From: Salinispira pacifica
Lineage (GTDB): Bacteria > Spirochaetota > Spirochaetia > DSM-27196 > Salinispiraceae
Assembly (NCBI RefSeq): GCF_000507245.1
Contig: NC_023035.1
Span: 1,403,501-1,467,500 of the forward strand
Reading direction: 5' to 3'
Length of the DNA stretch: 64,000 bases
The notes under the pieces are model-generated. The model had not been told where the DNA came from, did not search any database, and saw nothing but the letters and a program-made list of their open reading frames with translations. Made by a program: the position numbers and the translations under genes. Positions 59,831 through 64,000 of this stretch are shown here, piece after piece; positions within the stretch are counted from its first letter, which is position 1; every line of letters begins with the position of its first letter.

Positions 59831-61546
59831 TTATTCCCGGTCAAGTATCAGTGGTGAAATAACCTCCGGTGCCGCTCCGCCGGAGAACAACCGGCGATAC
59901 CCCAGTACCAGAGCGCCAAGAAGCCCGGCAGTCACCACCCAGGCAAGCCAGTCTCCGAAGCGGGTGTACACTGTTTCGGGCATGCTTCGTGCAACGGGAA
60001 TTTCTGCCAGAAGATAATCTGCCCTGAACATGGGAATTTCAGCTGCAATTTCTCCGCTGGGAAGAATGATGCTGGTAACCCCGCCGTTGGTGGCCCTCAG
60101 CAGAGGGCGCCGGTTTTCTATTGCACGATAACGGGCGGATACCAGATGCTGCATTTGGGCTGAATAGGTCTGACTCCATGCGTTATTTGTAAGGTTCAAC
60201 AGTGCATCGGCCCCGGCTTTCACGAAAAATCTGCTGTTATATGCAAAGGAATCCTCAAAACACACCGGAGTACCGATGTGAAGGTCCTGCCGGGGAAAAT
60301 CGAAGAGAGTCACCGACTCTCCCGGCGTCCATCCGCTTGCCGGGATACCGATTACATCTTCCAGAAAGGTACTGATAAAGGGAAAATCGGTGAGGGGAAC
60401 ATGCTCGGCGAATGGAATGAGATGAATCTTGCCGTAGTCCTGAAGGATCTCTCCTTCCGGACTGATCTGTATTACCCCGTTCATTGCAATAAACGGATCC
60501 CTGCTTCTCAGCAGAGGTGCTCCGGTGATTAAAGAACCTTCCAGTTCCGGCAGAAAGTCTCTGAAGGACAGATCCCGGGGGAAATTTCGGTAAAAGCTGC
60601 TCTCCGGAGTGTAGGGATAACTCAGGCTGGTTTCGCTCCAGCTGATAATATCCGGCTGCCGTCCGTACTGATCCAGGGCCTCAGCTATCCCCTCACGGGT
60701 CAGCTCCATGGCGATCGACATACCTGTTGAAGGATCGGATTCAGCCCAGCTGTCCACATTCTGTTGAATGAGAAGTACCAGTTCAGTTCTCTCAGCGTTC
60801 TGCTCCATCCGGGAAATCTGTCCGTGGCGGATCACTCCGTATGCCGAAAAACAAAGGGTGATTAGAAGCGCAGCGGCAACTGATCGCAGTCCGGACGGGA
60901 ACCGCCCCAAACCTGTGAAGCGGGCGTTGGCTGGCTGAACCTCGAATCCACCCCTGCCCCGGAGCAGGATCTGTGCAAGGCCGGCCTGGAAAAACAAAAC
61001 GGTGAAACTGAGAGCCCAAATGCCGGTGAGTTCGCTGATCTGGTTGATGAAGATGAAGTTGTGAAAGGGAAAGGCTGCGAGATTCCAGGGAAACGCAAGA
61101 TATCCCCGGCTTTTAAAAAACTCGAATGCAGTCCAGGCCAGTGCAAACAGCAGCGGCCGGAAGGGATGGCTTTTAGGTGTGTGATTCCCAGGTGCCAGGA
61201 GGAAATACAGCAGCCGGAAAAACCCCAGATGATAGACTATGTACACCACCGTTACTCCGCCGATGGTCCACAGGGAATACTCACCGAAGTTTGTCAGCCA
61301 GAAATAACTGGAAAGGGTGAAACTCAGGGCATATATGAGTGCCGAGAGACGAAGCTGATTGCGGGTCAGCCCGGCTGTTGTGACCAGAAAATAGAGGGGG
61401 ATATAAGAAATCAATCCGAACAGCCAGTTCCCCTGAAGGAACAGTTCATTGGGCTGGGCAAGCCAGTTCAAAAGAGCCGCCAGCAGGGGAAAAAGAAGAA
61501 TTTTGTGGTAATGGGATCGGGGTACGTTCATAATACAGGAGAGCAT
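59831..61546 (-). CDS. Apolipoprotein N-acyltransferase, second copy
   Basis: 571 residues (ATG 61546; ATG 61531 is an alternative, neither with a good ribosome site). Membrane helices in the first 220 residues, nitrilase-type domain about 250-510, and a C-terminal helix. The catalytic triad is complete: E in SWSETSL, K in YGKIHLIPFAEHV and C in VCFEDSFAY. So two potentially active Lnt enzymes are encoded 6 kb apart. They differ enough (for instance LANP versus LAQP near the N-terminus) that the duplication is not recent. It is divergent from the galactokinase-like gene. Confidence 0.9.
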   Translation of the reverse strand: MLSCIMNVPRSHYHKILLFPLLAALLNWLAQPNELFLQGNWLFGLISYIPLYFLVTTAGLTRNQLRLSALIYALSFTLSSYFWLTNFGEYSLWTIGGVTVVYIVYHLGFFRLLYFLLAPGNHTPKSHPFRPLLFALAWTAFEFFKSRGYLAFPWNLAAFPFHNFIFINQISELTGIWALSFTVLFFQAGLAQILLRGRGGFEVQPANARFTGLGRFPSGLRSVAAALLITLCFSAYGVIRHGQISRMEQNAERTELVLLIQQNVDSWAESDPSTGMSIAMELTREGIAEALDQYGRQPDIISWSETSLSYPYTPESSFYRNFPRDLSFRDFLPELEGSLITGAPLLRSRDPFIAMNGVIQISPEGEILQDYGKIHLIPFAEHVPLTDFPFISTFLEDVIGIPASGWTPGESVTLFDFPRQDLHIGTPVCFEDSFAYNSRFFVKAGADALLNLTNNAWSQTYSAQMQHLVSARYRAIENRRPLLRATNGGVTSIILPSGEIAAEIPMFRADYLLAEIPVARSMPETVYTRFGDWLAWVVTAGLLGALVLGYRRLFSGGAAPEVISPLILDRE

Positions 61547-61565
61547 ATCAGAAAAATCCTTTTTG

Positions 61566-61594
61566 TTGATACGTTTCTGATAATCAGGTACTAT
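61566..61594 (+). promoter_or_regulatory. Promoter for the galactokinase-like gene
   Basis: TTGATA (61566-61571), 17-base spacer, TACTAT (61589-61594). The ribosome site GGGAGG follows before TTG 61620. Confidence 0.55.
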
Positions 61595-61619
61595 TATTTC
61601 AAAGTCCAGGGAGGGCTGT

Positions 61620-62768
61620 TTGGACCGGGATTACGTTGAACTTCATACAACAGAATATCACCACAAGCCTGATGTCATGGTTTCCGCCCCGGGAGTTGCC
61701 AATCTCATGGGTGAACATACAGAATTTGCCGAGGGCCATGCCCTGAGCTTTGCCCTTCCTTTCAGAATGTATGTGGCGGTTTCCCCCCGGGACGATCACA
61801 GTTTCAAGTTTTATGCCGCAGATCTGGATGAGCGAAAGAAATGCAGCCTCTCAAATCTCAAGTATAAGCGGGAAGACCGCTGGGCGAACTTCATAAAAGG
61901 TTCCATTTACGGCCTGCAGAACATGGGCTGCACCATTGAAGGGCTGAATGTGACCGTAGGCGGCGATGTACCAAGCGGTATCGGTCTGGGCAGTTCAGCA
62001 GCCATCGTGGTGGCCGCCACCCGAGCCATTGCCGGACTTCAGAATTTTCCCCTCAGCGAACTGCAGCTGCTGCAATGCGCCCACCAGGCGGAGACGGCAT
62101 TTCTCCATGAAGATACCGGTTTTCTGCCCCATCTGGCCTGCCATCATGCTCTGCCCGGCAAAATCAGCCTTATCGATACCCACAGCCTCAGCGTCGAACA
62201 TATGGATTATTCACCGGGAAATGTACGAATGGTACTCCTGGACTCCAAGGTTCCGCCCCAGGAGTTTGAGGAAGACAGGGTTGAGCGTCATCAGCTCACC
62301 GATGACTGCATGAATCAGCTGAAAGAAAAACTGGGCGGCAGGGATTATCGGAACCTGACCATCAGGGAAATCCGCCAAAGTCTCGGCATCCTTTCCGAAT
62401 CCAGACGGCGTGTATGCATTCATGTTGCCCAGGAATATCAGAGAGTATCAGAAGTCTACGGCTATCTGCAGGAAGGCAACTACGCTGAAGCGGGGAAAGA
62501 GATGTTCCGCAGCCATGAGGGTCTGAGAGATCTCATGGAATTATCGGTACCGGAAATCGACTGGGTGGTAAAACGGAGCATGGAGATGGACGGCGTATAC
62601 GGTGCCCGTCTCACCGGCCGGGGGTTCGGCGGATGCGTGCTTCTGCTTATCGATAAAGAACATATGGATACATACCGTGAACGCATGGATGAATACGAAC
62701 GGATTTTCGGGTTTCACCCGGAGATGATCGAGGTAAGCCCCGGTGAGGGAACCCGAAAGGAATTATAG
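61620..62768 (+). CDS. Galactokinase-like GHMP-family protein lacking the usual catalytic Asp
   Basis: 382 residues from TTG 61620 (GGGAGG site). GHMP-kinase layout: APGVANLMGEHTEFAEGHAL (galactokinases have R in place of V and D in place of E), the ATP loop GGDVPSGIGLGSSAA (about 115-129) and RLTGRGFGGCVL near the end. The galactokinase block CGIMDQ, which supplies the catalytic Asp, reads TGFLPH here (166-171). So it can probably bind ATP but may not phosphorylate galactose; it may act on another sugar or be a sensor like yeast Gal3. No galT or galE is nearby. Confidence 0.78.
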   Translation: MDRDYVELHTTEYHHKPDVMVSAPGVANLMGEHTEFAEGHALSFALPFRMYVAVSPRDDHSFKFYAADLDERKKCSLSNLKYKREDRWANFIKGSIYGLQNMGCTIEGLNVTVGGDVPSGIGLGSSAAIVVAATRAIAGLQNFPLSELQLLQCAHQAETAFLHEDTGFLPHLACHHALPGKISLIDTHSLSVEHMDYSPGNVRMVLLDSKVPPQEFEEDRVERHQLTDDCMNQLKEKLGGRDYRNLTIREIRQSLGILSESRRRVCIHVAQEYQRVSEVYGYLQEGNYAEAGKEMFRSHEGLRDLMELSVPEIDWVVKRSMEMDGVYGARLTGRGFGGCVLLLIDKEHMDTYRERMDEYERIFGFHPEMIEVSPGEGTRKEL

Positions 62769-62829
62769 ATTTCGCCCATACGGCGGAATCTGTAACGGCT
62801 GATATCTGCACTGCAAAAGCTGATACAAT

Positions 62830-62896
62830 GGACAAGCGGTGCCAATGAAAAACCGGTGCCATTGGACAAGCGGTGCCAATGGACAACCGATGATAG
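62830..62896 (+). repeat. 17-bp tandem repeat (about 4 copies) before surE
   Basis: GGACAAGCGGTGCCAAT at 62830 and 62864, a diverged copy between them at 62847 and a decayed one at 62881. The array fills much of the gap between the galactokinase-like gene and surE. The rest of the gap shows no clear promoter. Confidence 0.9.
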
Positions 62897-62923
62897 ATAC
62901 GGCATGAAGGAATTACTCTGGAA

Positions 62924-63676
62924 ATGAAAATACTTCTGAGCAATGACGACGGAATAGACAGCGAGGGAATCCGAATTCTCAAAACAGTGGTTCAGCAATA
63001 TCATCCCGATGCGGAAATCTGGATTGTTGCTCCCGACGGAGAGCGCAGCGGCATGTCCCACTCAATTACCCTCAGGGATTCCATCCGTGCAAGAAAAATC
63101 GCAGAACATGAGTATCAGACCAGCGGGTCTCCTGCGGACTGTGTGATGACTGCGGTAATGGGAATAATGGATTCACGTCCCGATGTGATTATCTCGGGGA
63201 TCAACAGAGGGCCCAATCTGGGAACGGATATTACCTATTCCGGCACCGCAGCCGCAGCCCGGCAGGGTGCGTATATGAATATTCCATCCATTGCCGTAAG
63301 CCTGAATGGATTTCATCCTCCGCTTCACTATGCTCCCCTGGCGGAAACGGTTGCAAAAAACCTTGAGGCATTCATCCGTCTCTGGGATGAGCATCATTTT
63401 ATCAATATTAATGGACCGAACATTCCCGGCGGAGGGAAGGATGTCCGGATAACCTATCCCGGCAGGCGATTGTACAAGGATGTTCTGGAGTGGTTTGATG
63501 CTCCGTCCGGTGACCGCTACTGGTTTCTTGCCGGAGAACCGGTTGATAACAGCGACGAACCCGGTTCGGACTGGGAAGCGGTAAGTCAGAATCTGGTTTC
63601 CATCAGTCCCGTGCATTTGCACCCGCTGAATAACGAAATTGATTCCGAATACGAACAGACGGATTTTGTCATATAG
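62924..63676 (+). CDS. surE: 5'/3'-nucleotidase SurE
   Basis: 250 residues. N-terminal MKILLSNDDGIDSEGI with the two metal Asp, VAPDGERSGMSHSITL, GSPADCVMTAV and SGINRGPNLGTDITYSGTAAAARQGA with the metal Asn. Acts on nucleoside monophosphates and short polyphosphates in stationary phase or stress. The C-terminal arm is present (DYxNNEIDSEYEQTDFVI-like ending). The ribosome site is weak (AAGGA 11 bases upstream). The next gene begins 43 bases later. Confidence 0.95.
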   Translation: MKILLSNDDGIDSEGIRILKTVVQQYHPDAEIWIVAPDGERSGMSHSITLRDSIRARKIAEHEYQTSGSPADCVMTAVMGIMDSRPDVIISGINRGPNLGTDITYSGTAAAARQGAYMNIPSIAVSLNGFHPPLHYAPLAETVAKNLEAFIRLWDEHHFININGPNIPGGGKDVRITYPGRRLYKDVLEWFDAPSGDRYWFLAGEPVDNSDEPGSDWEAVSQNLVSISPVHLHPLNNEIDSEYEQTDFVI

Positions 63677-63718
63677 GGTGCTTCAGCCATGCTGGAGCAA
63701 TAACAGGGAGTACGGACT

Positions 63719-64000
63719 GTGCAAAAAGGCATACACCTATACAAGGAAGGCAAGTTTCAGGAGGCCCTGAGGTTTTTCCGGAGCATAGATGTTGAGGAAG
63801 ATCAGTATTCCCAGGTCTCATACTACCTCGGTCTGTGCTACACCCGGCTGGAGCAGTACGATGAGGCCCTGATTTACCTTGACCAGGTAATCGCCTCCTC
63901 AGATGATTTCGCTCAGGCGTATCAGAGCAGAATGGTGATCGGATACATATATGCTGAGACCGGCCGGTACCGGCTGGCGGAGTTCGAATTTCAGCATCTT
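63719..64000 (+). CDS. TPR protein, N-terminal part (runs off the window)
   Basis: The first 94 codons from GTG 63719 (GGGAG at 63706-63710). Two to three TPR units are visible: GIHLYKEGKFQEALRFFRSID, SYYLGLCYTRLEQYDEALIYLDQVI and GYIYAETGRYRLAEFEFQHL. No signal peptide, so probably cytoplasmic. Function unknown. It is only 42 bases after surE and likely co-transcribed. Confidence 0.75.
   Translation, partial: MQKGIHLYKEGKFQEALRFFRSIDVEEDQYSQVSYYLGLCYTRLEQYDEALIYLDQVIASSDDFAQAYQSRMVIGYIYAETGRYRLAEFEFQHL

Overview
The window is bacterial chromosome that most likely comes from a free-living, double-membraned spirochaete (Spirochaetales; my guess is near Salinispira or Spirochaeta). The reasons are a giant coiled-coil protein of the spirochaete 'SpiroCoCo' type, bactofilins paired with an M23 peptidase, YaaR and YaaT/PSP1 homologues, a B. 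subtilis-type PurF, RNase Y with YmdB, two apolipoprotein N-acyltransferases, outer-membrane barrels and an Exb/Tol/TonB set. Coding density is high, with many ATGA-type overlaps and frequent TTG and GTG starts supported by Shine-Dalgarno sequences. No tRNA, rRNA, CRISPR or prophage was seen. The one clear mobile element is a group II intron.

Layout. 1-4676: end of a radical SAM gene, a Gx/ECF-like membrane protein, kbl and rny. 4743-6890: group II intron, inserted just after the rny terminator. 6938-13312: an orphan HisKA_2 histidine kinase, a flavin-binding lipoprotein, ymdB-tlyA, and two minus-strand envelope genes. 13421-27047: what looks like one long operon, ptsI-der-(MerR-like fusion)-(exported NlpC/P60-like protein)-(1044-residue TPR protein)-(outer-membrane barrel)-exbB-exbD-tonB-like. 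27149-33133: HAD phosphatase, pirin and the 1406-residue coiled-coil protein. 33305-38537: grpE-dnaK-dnaJ, a calcium-repeat exported protein and rlmB. 43967-38552 (minus): tatD, then purF-purM-purN-purD. 44330-47504: M23 peptidase, bactofilin, YaaR, YaaT. 52434-47654 (minus): plsC and a heterodimeric ABC exporter. 52596-59688: rpsT, an HU gene, lnt, response regulator, TPR protein, second bactofilin, cinA-like, rho, rpmE. 59831-64000: second lnt (minus), galactokinase-like gene, surE, and the start of a TPR gene.

How the genes fit together. Much of the window serves the cell envelope and cell shape: two bactofilins, one beside a LytM peptidase, a membrane-anchored coiled-coil giant, lipoprotein acylation, and a proton-driven ExbB/ExbD/TonB-like motor encoded with its own periplasmic TPR protein and outer-membrane barrel. 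That last module has no recognisable TonB receptor, TolB or Pal next to it and is my best candidate for an undescribed system. A second theme is RNA metabolism (RNase Y, YmdB, YaaT, Rho, RlmB, TlyA, Der).

Regulatory signals are readable. Several promoters have TTGACA or TTGACC boxes with 17-18 base spacing. ptsI and purF have -10 boxes so close to the start codon that the mRNAs should be leaderless. Short tandem repeats of 10-17 bp sit at several gene ends. No searches or structure predictions were run; family names rest on motifs and remembered family features.
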